59,365 bases of DNA from Cerasibacillus sp036516575 (lineage in GTDB: Bacteria; Bacillota; Bacilli; Bacillales; Amphibacillaceae), in contig NZ_DATBTY010000064.1 in assembly GCF_036516575.1 (NCBI RefSeq), forward strand, positions 1-59,365, in the 5' to 3' direction. This document shows positions 8,229-16,765 of the stretch, piece by piece. Each line of letters begins with the position of its first letter. The first letter of the stretch is position 1. The notes below the pieces were generated by a model, which was given only the letters and a program-made list of their open reading frames with translations, was not told the DNA's origin and did not search any database. A program made the translations under genes and the position numbers.

Positions 8229-8812
8229 CTCGTGATGTTCTCCTCTCTAAAACGGATCTGTCCATTAGATAGAGAGTCAATAATAGCAAGTGATTCGACG
8301 CGAATACCAGCCTCACGTATTTTTTCGCCTCCGGATTGAAAGCCTTTTTCAATCACAATCCCTGCTCCCGCAATATCAGCTCCTGCTTGTTTGACTAAGT
8401 CATAAAGGCCTTTTAATGCTTGGCCATTTGCTAAGAAATCATCAATGAGTAAAATAACATCATCTTTTTCAATCATATTTTTTGATATCGAGATGTCATT
8501 TGATTCTTGTTTTGTAAACGAGTAAACCGTTGCTGTATAGAGATTGGAGGATAATGTAAGTGATTTTCTTTTTCTAGCAAAAACAACAGGTAATTGCATT
8601 TCTAGCCCAGCCATGGTTGCCGGTGCAATACCTGATGATTCAATCGTAACAATCTTAGTAATCGGTGCATCACTAAAACGTTTAGCAAATTCTTTTCCAA
8701 TTGCTTGCATGAGTTGAGGATCGATTTGGTGATTTAAAAATGTATCGACCTTTAGCACTGTGTCTGATAACACTTTCCCTTCGCTGATAATTTTTTCCTT
8801 AAGTGCCTTCAT
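8225..8812 (-). CDS. xpt: Xanthine phosphoribosyltransferase
   Basis: This 195-residue enzyme converts xanthine and PRPP to XMP. The PRPP-binding segment VILLIDDFLANGQALKGL and FARKRKSLTLSSN are visible. The frame is open to 8851, but the ATG at 8812 gives the family length (194 in B. subtilis) and the typical MKALKEKIISEGKVLS start; GGGGAA lies upstream at a longish spacing. It is the first gene of xpt-pbuX, behind a guanine-class riboswitch. Confidence 0.94.
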   Translation of the reverse strand: MKALKEKIISEGKVLSDTVLKVDTFLNHQIDPQLMQAIGKEFAKRFSDAPITKIVTIESSGIAPATMAGLEMQLPVVFARKRKSLTLSSNLYTATVYSFTKQESNDISISKNMIEKDDVILLIDDFLANGQALKGLYDLVKQAGADIAGAGIVIEKGFQSGGEKIREAGIRVESLAIIDSLSNGQIRFREENITR

Positions 8813-8893
8813 TCTACTATTGTTCCCCTTTCCGATTAGATATCTCGGCATATGATATTATTAGTCTTTTAGAATATACGCGCGTCTTCCAGA

Positions 8894-8948
8894 AATAAAA
8901 AAAGCCCTGGAAACTCCATAACATGAGTGGAGCTATGTCCCAAGGCTA
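8894..8948 (-). terminator. Riboswitch-controlled terminator of xpt-pbuX
   Basis: On the minus strand AGCCTTGGGA pairs with TCCAGGGCT across an internally paired loop, followed by seven T. It lies about 60 nt 3' of the purine aptamer and is the expected OFF-state terminator when purine is bound. Confidence 0.85.
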
Positions 8949-9004
8949 GTACCTGTCAAACAGGAAGCAGATAGATGATTAAAAAAAATCTATCCAAACA
9001 AAGC

Positions 9005-9077
9005 TACTCATAGTCGGTTTGTTTCCGGCAAACCGGTAGAAACTCGCGAGCCATATTCTCGCCATTATATGAGAGTG
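9005..9077 (-). ncRNA. Purine riboswitch aptamer (guanine/xanthine class)
   Basis: Read on the minus strand the aptamer has all three helices: P1 (CTCATA with TATGAG), P2 (GCGAG/CTCGC around a loop with ATATGG) and P3 (CGGTTTG/CAAACCG). The invariant GTTTCTACC and the J3/1 segment CCGACTATG are present. The C in CCGACTATG (position 74 equivalent) marks the guanine class rather than adenine. Placement before xpt-pbuX matches B. subtilis. Confidence 0.95.
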
Positions 9078-9098
9078 AATTTTTAATTGAATATTTTT

Positions 9099-9126
9099 AT
9101 TATAGCATGAGAAACCTAATTTGCAA
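9099..9126 (-). promoter_or_regulatory. Promoter of xpt-pbuX
   Basis: Minus strand: TTGCAA, 16 bp, then TATAAT preceded by TGC (extended -10). The predicted transcript starts just upstream of the purine aptamer. Confidence 0.8.
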
Positions 9127-9228
9127 TGGAAAATGTTGTCCTTGTTCGGGATATAATTAGAATTAATCTCCACTTGCCACTCCTTCTAGCGAGGGACGGA
9201 CTTACATACCGACTTGTCGTTTCTTTTT

Positions 9229-9632
9229 CACGAGAGGCTGTATTGGAGCTTCAATGTGTTGTCTCGTTGGGGTTTATCGCCACGAGAGGCTGTATTGAAG
9301 CTTCAATGCGTTGTCTCGTTGGGGTTCTATCCCACGAGAGGCTGTATTGATGCCTCAATGCGTTGTCTCATTGCGTTTTTTATCCACGAGAGGCTGTATT
9401 GGAGCTTCAATGCGTTGTCTCGTTGTGGTTTATTCCCACGAGAGGCTGTATTAGAGCTTCAATACGTTGTCTCGTTGCGTTTCTTTCTCACGAGAGGCTG
9501 TATTAGAGCTTCAATACGTTGTCTCGTTATGTTTTTCTCCGGCGAGAGGCTGTATTGAAGCCTCAATGCTTTGTCTCATTGCGTTTTATCATCATGAGAG
9601 GCCACATTAAGTCCTCAACGCATTGTCTCCTT
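9229..9632 (+). repeat. 52-bp palindromic repeat array 1 (8 units)
   Basis: GAGAGG-bearing units begin at 9231, 9283, 9335, 9387, 9439, 9491, 9543 and 9595, an exact 52-bp period. Each unit is CGAGAGGCTGTATTGAAG followed by CTTCAATGCGTTGTCTCG (an imperfect palindrome) plus a 16-bp linker like TTGGGGTTTATCGCCA. The array fills the gap between the xpt promoter and the ku 3' end. Open frames across it read ERLYWSFN-type peptides without ribosome binding sites. Just left of it, 9197-9210 has a fragment (GACGGACTTACATACC) resembling the 53-bp repeat near 59160. Confidence 0.95.
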
Positions 9633-9714
9633 CTAGTTGAACTTCGGAAAAATATGGTTTTGGGCAAAAAAACTAACCTCAAGCGATATGAGACAGTGTT
9701 TAATTACGACGCGG

Positions 9715-10548
9715 TTATTCAGCTGTTTTCTTCTTAGCTGTTTTTCTTTTTGGCTGACGCGGTTTTGTTTTTTCTTTTCTCGCCTTTTCTAAAGAAGCCT
9801 GGAGAACTTCCATGAGATCAGTTACATTATCAGGTGTTGGTGCTTTCGTCGTTGTTGTCACGTCTTTCTTCTCTTTTTTCTCTTCAATTAAACGAATTAA
9901 TGCGTGACGATACTCGTCTTGATATTTTTCAGGGTCAAATGTTGTTGTCAGTTGGTCGATTAATAACTTTGCTGTGTCCAATTCCTTTTTAACGGTCTCG
10001 ACTGCTTCTGGGACGTTTGGAACATCGGCGACTTGTCTCACTTCATCTGGATAATGGATTGTTTCTACGACGATTGTATTTTCATAAACACGAATAACAG
10101 CAAGCCTCGCTTTAGAACGAATCATCATTTTAGCAACACCGATTTTCCCTGTTTCATGAAGTGCTTGGCGTAGTAGACCGTATGCCTTCAATCCACCTTC
10201 GTTCGGTGATAAATAATAACTTTTATCAAAATAGATCGGATCAATCTCCTCAAGTTTCACAAAATCAATAATTTCTACTGCTTTATCGGTCTGTTCTCTT
10301 TGAATCGCTTTTAAATCATCTTCTTCTAAAATGACAAATTTATTTTTCACATATTCATACGCTTTGACGATTTCATCATTTTTAACCTCTCGCTCACATA
10401 CGGGGCATGTTTTTTGGTAATTAATCGGTGTTTGGCATTCTTTATGGAGCTGACGCAGGGAAATATCCTTATTTTCAGTAGCGGCGTGCATTTTTACAGG
10501 AATGTTCACAAGACCAAAGCTGATTGTTCCTTTCCACATGGTATGCAT
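9715..10548 (-). CDS. ku: Non-homologous end-joining protein Ku
   Basis: This 277-residue prokaryotic Ku homologue forms a homodimer that binds DNA ends and recruits LigD. It starts MHTMWKGTISFGLVNIPVKM and contains LHKECQTPINYQKTCPVCE, KSYYLSPNEGGLKAYGLL and a Lys-rich tail (RQPKRKTAKKKTAE) typical of DNA-contacting C-termini. GGAGCG precedes the ATG at 10548. It is divergent from ligD with 109 bp between them. No intrinsic terminator is seen; repeat array 1 begins about 85 bp downstream. A sigma-G-like promoter is present, in keeping with spore-stage NHEJ. Confidence 0.95.
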   Translation of the reverse strand: MHTMWKGTISFGLVNIPVKMHAATENKDISLRQLHKECQTPINYQKTCPVCEREVKNDEIVKAYEYVKNKFVILEEDDLKAIQREQTDKAVEIIDFVKLEEIDPIYFDKSYYLSPNEGGLKAYGLLRQALHETGKIGVAKMMIRSKARLAVIRVYENTIVVETIHYPDEVRQVADVPNVPEAVETVKKELDTAKLLIDQLTTTFDPEKYQDEYRHALIRLIEEKKEKKDVTTTTKAPTPDNVTDLMEVLQASLEKARKEKTKPRQPKRKTAKKKTAE

Positions 10549-10568
10549 ATCAATCGCTCCTTTTCCTT

Positions 10569-10598
10569 TAGTTTGTGATAGGGATTATAATCTATTCA
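10569..10598 (-). promoter_or_regulatory. Candidate sigma-G promoter of ku
   Basis: Minus strand TGAATA (10598-10593), 17 bp, CAAACTA (10575-10569). The -35 equals the sigma-G TGMATA consensus and the -10 matches CATWMTA at 6 of 7 positions. It lies just upstream of ku. B. subtilis ykoV is sigma-G dependent, which supports the call. Confidence 0.55.
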
Positions 10599-10657
10599 TT
10601 TACATAGGATGATTTTTTAGAAAATGGCATAACCTAGTTTTTAAGGAGCGTGTACAT

Positions 10658-12427
10658 ATGGACATAATGAAACCTGTCGTTTCGTTGGATTTACCTATGG
10701 GTGATGACTGGTCTTATGAGATTAAATATGATGGATTCCGCTGCGTCTTAAAGTGGACTAAACGAGACATTCGTCTTTTGAGTAAAAATAATCACGATTT
10801 AACAGATAAATTTCCGGAGATAATTGATTTTTGCCAAGCAAATAAATCGTCCGTTTCAACTATTCTTCCCCTTACGATTGACGGTGAATTAGTTATTTTA
10901 AATCATCCGTATCAAGCGAATTTCTCACTTATGCAATCACGAGGAAGGTCAGGGAAAAGAATGAAGCCAGCACAATTCATCGCTTTTGATTTATTAACAC
11001 GAGATGGACAATCACTTGAACAGCAAACTTATAAAGAACGACGACAGCAATTGGAAACATTATTTAAAATTTTGCCACACGACATTTTTTCGCCATTGCG
11101 TCTGATTGAAATTTTTTCCAAAGCAATAGAGTGTCAACAGATTGTTTTTGCGAATAAAAGTGAAGGAATCGTTGCCAAGCGAAAAAGTAGTCTCTATCGC
11201 CCTGGTAAAAAACATCATGACTGGTTTAAAATTAAAAACTGGCGGAAAATAACGGGGATTTTAACGGCTTATGATGAACAGAATGGTTATTTTTCGGTTG
11301 CCGTTTATGATCGGGATACATTGAGTCACATTGGAAAATGTAAGCATGGTTTACGTGGTGATGAAGCTGACATATTGCGACAATTTTTCCGAGAAAACGG
11401 GGAGATCTCGGGTTCTATATTGCATTTACCGCCAACGATATGTTCTGTTATTAATACGCTTGATTTACATGGTAATGAACTTCGTGAACCACAATTTGTC
11501 CGACTTGCACCTGATATTCAGCCCAAGGCGTGTACGATTGAACGGCTAAAACAAGATATGGCGATGCTTCCTCCATCGATTTCTTTTTCTAACTTGGAAA
11601 AAGATTATTGGCAAGATGTCACGAAATTGGATTTTCTCATCTATATGCGTGAAATCTCCCCTTATATGTTGCCTTTTCTAAAAAATAAAGCAGTCACACT
11701 CATTCGGTCTCCGGATGGCATTTTTGGGGAGAGTTTTTTTCAAAAACATGTACCACCTTATGCTCCTGAATCCATTCGCAACATGTCCGACGGTGAACTG
11801 ATTCGTTGTGACGATTTAACAGCTTTCCTTTGGTATGCTAATCATGGTGCGATTGAGTACCATCTCCCTTTTCAAACCATTGGATCTGATTATCCTGATG
11901 AAATTGTGTTTGATCTTGATCCACCTGATCGCGATTATTTTTATTTAGCCGTGCGAGCAGCGCTTTTAATTAAGCAGATGCTTGACCACTTTCATTTATA
12001 TGCGTTTGTTAAAACATCGGGTAACAAAGGCATACAAATTCATATCCCCATTCCCGAGGGCAGTCTATCCTATCAAGATACTGGCGTATTTACACAAGCA
12101 ATCGCTTTTACCGTTGAAAAGCAATATCCCGATTTATTTACGACTGAACGCTTCATTGCTAAAAGAGGTAAACGATTATACTTAGATTATGTGCAACATG
12201 GTAAGAACAAAACGATTATCGCTCCCTACTCTCCGCGGAAAACCGAAGAGGCAAGCGTTGCAACCCCTTTGTTTTGGGAAGAACTAACAGAATCATTCAA
12301 GCCTGAACAGATGACAATGACACATGTACTAGAACGGGTGAAGTTGAAGGGGTGTCCATTCGGATCCTATCATGTCGTCCGAGAAATACAACCGTTGGAG
12401 AGAGTTTTAAAAATGGTACGTGATTAG
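10658..12427 (+). CDS. ligD: ATP-dependent DNA ligase LigD (ligase + polymerase domains)
   Basis: This 589-residue NHEJ enzyme has the Bacillus domain order: ligase first, polymerase second, no phosphoesterase domain. The adenylation lysine is Lys23 in EIKYDGFRC; SEGIVAKRKSSLYRPGKK and WFKIKNW are ligase motifs IV and V, followed by an OB fold. The polymerase part (about 320-589) includes IRSPDGIFGESFFQKH, VFDLDPPD with the metal-binding Asp pair, and KTSGNKGIQIHIP. AAGGAGCG precedes the ATG. It is divergent from its partner ku. Confidence 0.95.
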   Translation: MDIMKPVVSLDLPMGDDWSYEIKYDGFRCVLKWTKRDIRLLSKNNHDLTDKFPEIIDFCQANKSSVSTILPLTIDGELVILNHPYQANFSLMQSRGRSGKRMKPAQFIAFDLLTRDGQSLEQQTYKERRQQLETLFKILPHDIFSPLRLIEIFSKAIECQQIVFANKSEGIVAKRKSSLYRPGKKHHDWFKIKNWRKITGILTAYDEQNGYFSVAVYDRDTLSHIGKCKHGLRGDEADILRQFFRENGEISGSILHLPPTICSVINTLDLHGNELREPQFVRLAPDIQPKACTIERLKQDMAMLPPSISFSNLEKDYWQDVTKLDFLIYMREISPYMLPFLKNKAVTLIRSPDGIFGESFFQKHVPPYAPESIRNMSDGELIRCDDLTAFLWYANHGAIEYHLPFQTIGSDYPDEIVFDLDPPDRDYFYLAVRAALLIKQMLDHFHLYAFVKTSGNKGIQIHIPIPEGSLSYQDTGVFTQAIAFTVEKQYPDLFTTERFIAKRGKRLYLDYVQHGKNKTIIAPYSPRKTEEASVATPLFWEELTESFKPEQMTMTHVLERVKLKGCPFGSYHVVREIQPLERVLKMVRD

Positions 12428-12444
12428 AATGGATAAGGTAAAAA

Positions 12445-12493
12445 ACTACCGGATATCATTAACACTTGTTCAGTGTTTTGAATACCCGGTAGT
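12445..12493 (-). terminator. Terminator between ligD and tcyP
   Basis: ACTACCGG pairs with CCGGTAGT and an inner AACACT/AGTGTT stem extends it. On the minus strand it ends in TTTTTTA, so it terminates tcyP; on the plus strand it lacks a good T-run and may only slow ligD read-through. Confidence 0.8.
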
Positions 12494-12541
12494 ATATCTT
12501 AAAAAATTGCATCCCTCTATGTTTACATACAGTCCCTCATG

Positions 12542-13936
12542 CTAGAGTACCATCTTCTCATCAAGGGTCGTTTTGTCGTGGAATTGCTTGATATTTAATT
12601 TCTTCAAAATGCGAGCTGTTAACGTTCCTGCTAAAATACTATCATTGACATTAACTGCTGTACGTCCCATATCGATTAAAGCTTCGATTGAAATTAAGAT
12701 CCCCGCTAGAGCAACAGGTAAGCCCATTGATGATAGAACGATTAACGCAGCAAATGTTGCCCCTCCACCGACACCAGCGACACCGAATGAACTAATACCA
12801 ATGATGAGGACAAGTTTTACAATAAATTCAGGTGCTAATGGGTCAATTCCGACTGTCGGAGCAATCATGACAGCAAGCATCGCTGGGTAGAAGCCCGCAC
12901 AGCCATTTTGCCCAATGGTTGCTCCGAATGAAGCAGCCATATTTGCAATTCCTGGTTCTACACCGAGAGTTTCACGTTGTACTTGACTTGTCAAAGGAAT
13001 TGAACCTGCACTTGAGCGAGATGTAAAGGCAAACGTCAAGACGGGCAAGGCTTTTTTCAAATAAGTGAAAGGATTTAAACCAAACAGTGCGAGCAAGACA
13101 AGATGAAAAATAAATATAACGAATAAACCGACATACGAAGCAATGACAAATTTACCTAGTTCCATAATGCCTGATACACTCGTTTTCGCAACTGTGTTAG
13201 CCATTAAAGCTAATATCCCAAACGGTGTTAAACGTAAAATTAAAGTTACCATACGCATAACGACCGCATGAACGGCATTCACGATTTTCGTAAATAGTTC
13301 AGCTTGCTCTGGTTTTTTCCGTCGTAAACCAAGAACTGCAATACCAACAATCATTGAAAAGATAACGACTGAGATTACAGATGTCGGTCGCTCTCCTGTC
13401 ATATCTAAAAAGATATTAGACGGGATGAAGCTTAATATTTTTTGTGGTGTAGATAGATCTTCAACTTCAGTCAGACGCTCCTCCATCACAAGTCCGCGTT
13501 CTTCTTCTGCCTGCCCTGCTTCAATTTGGGCAGCATCTAAATCAAACACGGTTGATGTTACAATCCCAATTAAAGCGGCAACCATCGCTGTTGTGACGAG
13601 AATACCGATAATCCAGGCAGAAATTTTCCCTAATTCACTCGACTTCTCCATATTAATAATCGATTGAATGATTGAGACCATGACTAATGGCACAACGATC
13701 ATCATTAGAAAGCGGATGTAACCACTCCCGACAATACTATACCAATCAACTGTTTGTGCCAATACTTCTGATTCAGCACCGTAAACATATTGCAGTAAAA
13801 CTCCAAGTACAATACCGATACCGAGTCCTGTAAAGACGCGCTTCGAAAAAGATACATGTTTCTTTTGCATATAAATTAACAGACCAATAAAAACTAGTAA
13901 TATAATAACGTTTATAAGTACAAACCATGAATCCAT
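12542..13936 (-). CDS. tcyP: Sodium/dicarboxylate symporter family, L-cystine transporter TcyP
   Basis: This 464-residue DAACS-family symporter has about eight to ten membrane segments and the re-entrant signature region (AFTSRSSAGSIPLTSQVQ, ASFGATIGQNGCAGFYPAML, SIEALIDMGRTAVNVNDS). Length and sequence resemble B. subtilis TcyP (463 residues), which takes up L-cystine; related glutamate or dicarboxylate carriers cannot be fully excluded. GAGGAGG precedes the ATG at 13936. No CymR or S-box site was recognised upstream. Confidence 0.85.
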   Translation of the reverse strand: MDSWFVLINVIILLVFIGLLIYMQKKHVSFSKRVFTGLGIGIVLGVLLQYVYGAESEVLAQTVDWYSIVGSGYIRFLMMIVVPLVMVSIIQSIINMEKSSELGKISAWIIGILVTTAMVAALIGIVTSTVFDLDAAQIEAGQAEEERGLVMEERLTEVEDLSTPQKILSFIPSNIFLDMTGERPTSVISVVIFSMIVGIAVLGLRRKKPEQAELFTKIVNAVHAVVMRMVTLILRLTPFGILALMANTVAKTSVSGIMELGKFVIASYVGLFVIFIFHLVLLALFGLNPFTYLKKALPVLTFAFTSRSSAGSIPLTSQVQRETLGVEPGIANMAASFGATIGQNGCAGFYPAMLAVMIAPTVGIDPLAPEFIVKLVLIIGISSFGVAGVGGGATFAALIVLSSMGLPVALAGILISIEALIDMGRTAVNVNDSILAGTLTARILKKLNIKQFHDKTTLDEKMVL

Positions 13937-14143
13937 TTTCTTTCCTCCTCGTTATTTTATTCATCGTATGTCCTGAAATCAAAATACGTTACATACAATT
14001 CATATGGATTTACTATGAATTAACTATACAAAGGGTTGTGAAAAATTTCAAGTGAATGCTCTTATTTTCTTTACAAAAAATATAACTTCCGGAAAACTGA
14101 GTAGTCAATTATTTTCGAATAAAAAAAGCTTATTCCCCTCGTC

Positions 14144-14248
14144 ATGTTTGAACCCAATTTTATCGTCCTAATCTTAATTGGCCTATATCTCATTATTACT
14201 CAATATATTGCAAGTCTTACGATTCTCCGAAAGAATAAAACCACATGA
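14144..14248 (+). CDS. Possible 34-residue membrane peptide
   Basis: In the 411-bp gap between chrA and tcyP a plus-strand frame encodes a 34-residue peptide: MFEPNF, a hydrophobic stretch of about 20 residues (IVLILIGLYLIITQYIASL), then a basic tail RKNKTT. No clear ribosome binding site or promoter is visible. A hairpin with a T-run follows about 60 bp downstream. The layout recalls type I toxin or regulatory micropeptides, but this could be chance. Confidence 0.25.
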   Translation: MFEPNFIVLILIGLYLIITQYIASLTILRKNKTT

Positions 14249-14306
14249 TATCAAATTTTAAAAAGCTGCTCTCTTTAATCCTTCAGACCTGAAATAGGAA
14301 CTATTA

Positions 14307-14342
14307 AAAATAGCTCCCGCATGATACTGGGAGCTTTTCTTA
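14307..14342. terminator. Bidirectional hairpin terminator next to chrA
   Basis: AAAAATAGCTCCC pairs with GGGAGCTTTTCTT over a 10-nt loop. It can end chrA on the minus strand and any plus-strand transcript from the gap. Confidence 0.8.
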
Positions 14343-14347
14343 TTTTA

Positions 14348-15517
14348 TTAAACGTATGTTAATACTTCACCAAAAACGATACCTAAAATAACAATGAACC
14401 AAGCTGGTAATTTCCACACATTCAGTAGGAAAAATAATATAAGTGCCAAAGCAAAGTCAGCACCGCTAAATATTGAACTTGTGAAAACTGGATCATAAAA
14501 GGCTGCTAATAAAATACCGACAACGCTTGCATTAACACCTGTTAATATCCCTTGAAAACGAGGACGTGTTCTTAATTCTTGTAAAAAAGGTAATGTACCA
14601 ATGACAAGTAAAAATGATGGCAGAAATATAGCAATAGTAGCCAATATAGCACCAGGAATGCCGTTAATCATTGCTCCGAGATAACTAGCGAACGTAAAGA
14701 GTGGACCTGGTACAGCTTGGGCCATCCCATACCCAGCAAGAAACTCACCACTAGTAATCAAGTCAGGAACAACTTCTCTTTCTAAAAGGGGCAAAACGAC
14801 ATGACCGCCACCGAAGACTAATGACCCGACCCGATAAAAGGTATCCATAAGATTCAGCGATTGGCTATTCAGTAACAGAGCCCCGATTGGTAAGCCAATG
14901 ATGAGTATGGTAAAGAGTATAAGAGCAAAGATGCCATGTTTTTTTGAAAACGGAACATGGAACTGGATGTTTGCCTCTTGCTCTTTACCTACGAACAAGA
15001 TATAACCTATGATCCCAGCAACTATAATGACAACAATTTGTAACCACGCCGAAGCGAACAAAAGCATAGCAAGTGCTGATGTTAAAGCAATTGCTAAACG
15101 GGGGCGGTCTGGTGTTAGCTTTTTCCCGAGGCCAATTAAAGCATGTGCGACGACTGCCACAGCAACAATCTTCAAGCTACTAATCCAAGTCGCATCCCCT
15201 AATGTATAGGATTGATACACAAATGCAAACAGAACTAGGACTAAGACAGATGGCAACGTAAATCCAATCCAAGATAAGATGCCACCTGCTAGGCCACCGC
15301 GTAACATACCGATCGCCATGCCGACTTGACTACTAGCGGGTCCAGGCAAAAATTGACAAAGCGCAATCACATCTGCATAGGTCCGATCATCAAGCCATTT
15401 GCGTTTATCAATATATTCATCTTTAAAGTAACCGAGATGTGCAACCGGTCCGCCAAATGAGGTTAAGCCTAACTTTAATGAAGCTAAAAAGATTTCAAGT
15501 AATGACTGTTTCTTCAT
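14348..15517 (-). CDS. chrA: Chromate transporter family protein ChrA
   Basis: This 389-residue long-chain CHR protein has two homologous halves. The first holds LKLGLTSFGGPVAHLGYFKDEY and LCQFLPGPASSQVGMAIG; the second holds GSLVFGGGHVVLPLLEREVV and GYGMAQAVPGPLFTFASYLGA. The FGGP/FGGG and PGP motifs are diagnostic. CHR proteins export chromate; the physiological anion in this organism is unknown. The frame is open to 15529, but GGGAGGCAAT directly before the ATG at 15517 sets the start. Confidence 0.9.
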   Translation of the reverse strand: MKKQSLLEIFLASLKLGLTSFGGPVAHLGYFKDEYIDKRKWLDDRTYADVIALCQFLPGPASSQVGMAIGMLRGGLAGGILSWIGFTLPSVLVLVLFAFVYQSYTLGDATWISSLKIVAVAVVAHALIGLGKKLTPDRPRLAIALTSALAMLLFASAWLQIVVIIVAGIIGYILFVGKEQEANIQFHVPFSKKHGIFALILFTILIIGLPIGALLLNSQSLNLMDTFYRVGSLVFGGGHVVLPLLEREVVPDLITSGEFLAGYGMAQAVPGPLFTFASYLGAMINGIPGAILATIAIFLPSFLLVIGTLPFLQELRTRPRFQGILTGVNASVVGILLAAFYDPVFTSSIFSGADFALALILFFLLNVWKLPAWFIVILGIVFGEVLTYV

Positions 15518-15631
15518 ATTGCCTCCCATAAAAACTCATTTAGATAGTCTAAAGATAGCATATGACAGTTATTTTGTATCCATTTTTTACAAACTCTTTA
15601 CATAAATCTAGAGATTTTACTCATTCCAGAC

Positions 15632-15661
15632 AAAAAAAACGAGCGGATTAAACACGCTCGC
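15632..15661 (-). terminator. Terminator overlapping the end of ykoY
   Basis: Minus strand: CGAGCG, 9-nt loop, CGCTCG, then eight T. The last ykoY codons (Ser-Glu-Arg-Val-stop) lie inside the hairpin. Confidence 0.88.
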
Positions 15662-16433
15662 TTTGTTTGTCTCTACCTGATAAAAACCAACCGAGAACAG
15701 CTACCCCAACTAACACAGAGTAGAAAATGATTTTCCATAATGTTGAATGTGGAAATTCGTGTGGAATCAAAGCGATTTCCTCGTGGGCGAAAACGAGTAA
15801 GGCTAATTTAACACCGACCCATCCAACAATGATGAATGCTGCGATTTCGAGACCAGGTTTTTTATTTAATAACTCGACGAATACATTAGCAGCAAATCGC
15901 ATGATAATTAATCCAATCATACCACCAGCTAATACAACGGTAAATTGTCCGGCATCTAAACTACCGATTTGTCCTAATCCTGTAGCAGGGAGGGCGACAG
16001 CCAAAGCAACCGCTGCTAAGATGGAATCAACCGCAAAGGCTAAATCCGCAAATTCAACTTTGACAACTGTCATCCAAAAACTCGCTTTTGACACTTCTTG
16101 TTGCGTTGTATCTTCTGGTAACGGTTTTTCTTCTGTATCATCTTTTGATCTTAATTTCGTATACAGGTGATGAATCGACATAATTAGTAAATAGGCCGCA
16201 CCAAGTGCTTGTACCCACCAAACATCGACAAGAAACGAAATAATAAACAATGATCCAAAACGTAAGACAAAGGCACCGAGTAAGCCATAAAAGAGTGCTT
16301 TTTTTCGTTGGATTTTCGGTAAATGTTTAACCATAATTGCTAAGACGAGCGCATTATCAGCTGCTAATAATCCTTCTAATCCAACTAAAATAGCTAAAAC
16401 CCATATATATTCCATCAATAATTGTATATCCAT
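15648..16433 (-). CDS. ykoY: TerC-family membrane protein YkoY (Mn2+ efflux)
   Basis: This 261-residue protein has about seven membrane helices and the TerC acidic motifs EGLLAADNALVLAIMVK and VKVEFADLAFAVDSILAAVA. TerC proteins such as YkoY are implicated in manganese export. TAGGAG lies 8 nt before the ATG at 16433; a GTG three codons upstream is less likely. Expression should be induced by Mn2+ through the yybP-ykoY riboswitch immediately upstream. Confidence 0.92.
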   Translation of the reverse strand: MDIQLLMEYIWVLAILVGLEGLLAADNALVLAIMVKHLPKIQRKKALFYGLLGAFVLRFGSLFIISFLVDVWWVQALGAAYLLIMSIHHLYTKLRSKDDTEEKPLPEDTTQQEVSKASFWMTVVKVEFADLAFAVDSILAAVALAVALPATGLGQIGSLDAGQFTVVLAGGMIGLIIMRFAANVFVELLNKKPGLEIAAFIIVGWVGVKLALLVFAHEEIALIPHEFPHSTLWKIIFYSVLVGVAVLGWFLSGRDKQSERV

Positions 16434-16531
16434 TATCTTCACTCCTATATCATTCAGTCCGGCAAAAGTTACGGTTTATTTCGCATATTGCTATTCTTAG
16501 TTATCATTCCCTCCCACTAATATTCTAAAAA

Positions 16532-16603
16532 CAAAAAGGCCTCTACCATGAACGGTAAAGGCCATTAAAAAAGAGACCTCTACCTTGACTTGGTAAAGGT
16601 CTC
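16532..16603 (-). terminator. Two tandem terminators of the Mn2+ riboswitch
   Basis: Two similar hairpins follow the aptamer. GAGACCTTTACC/GGTAGAGGTCTC (16603-16573) is followed by six T, and GGCCTTTACC/GGTAGAGGCC (16563-16538) by five T. The arms are nearly the same sequence, suggesting a local duplication of the expression platform. Confidence 0.85.
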
Positions 16604-16606
16604 GCT

Positions 16607-16688
16607 AACAATTCAATATCATTGCCAGATTAAGCCGGAGATTTCTCTCGTCATGACGACTTAAACTGTACAGCTACTCCCCTTTAGG
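16607..16688 (-). ncRNA. yybP-ykoY (manganese) riboswitch
   Basis: The minus-strand leader starts AAAGGGGAGTAGC, the hallmark 5' segment of the yybP-ykoY class, and continues through GTCGTCATGACGAGAG and CTCCGGCTTAA, the conserved paired arms. It precedes ykoY, the classic target. Bound Mn2+ is expected to prevent the downstream terminators from forming. The exact 3' boundary is approximate. Confidence 0.93.
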
Positions 16689-16705
16689 AATATGCGATTA
16701 ATTTC

Positions 16706-16734
16706 ATTAAACACTGTTTTGCAAAAAATGTCAA
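16706..16734 (-). promoter_or_regulatory. Promoter of ykoY and its riboswitch
   Basis: Minus strand TTGACA, 17 bp, TTTAAT, placed about 20 bp before the AAAGGGGAGTAG aptamer start. This is a near-consensus sigma-A promoter. Confidence 0.85.
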
Positions 16735-16765
16735 TCATTTTTTATAGATTTATGCGTTTTCTTAT

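Noticed and set aside
9214..9737. Open frames across repeat array 1 reading repeated ERLYWSFNALSR-like peptides
   Set aside because: The 52-bp period is not a multiple of three, so frames merely cycle through the same repeat; there is no ribosome binding site, and similar frames appear on either strand of the other arrays.
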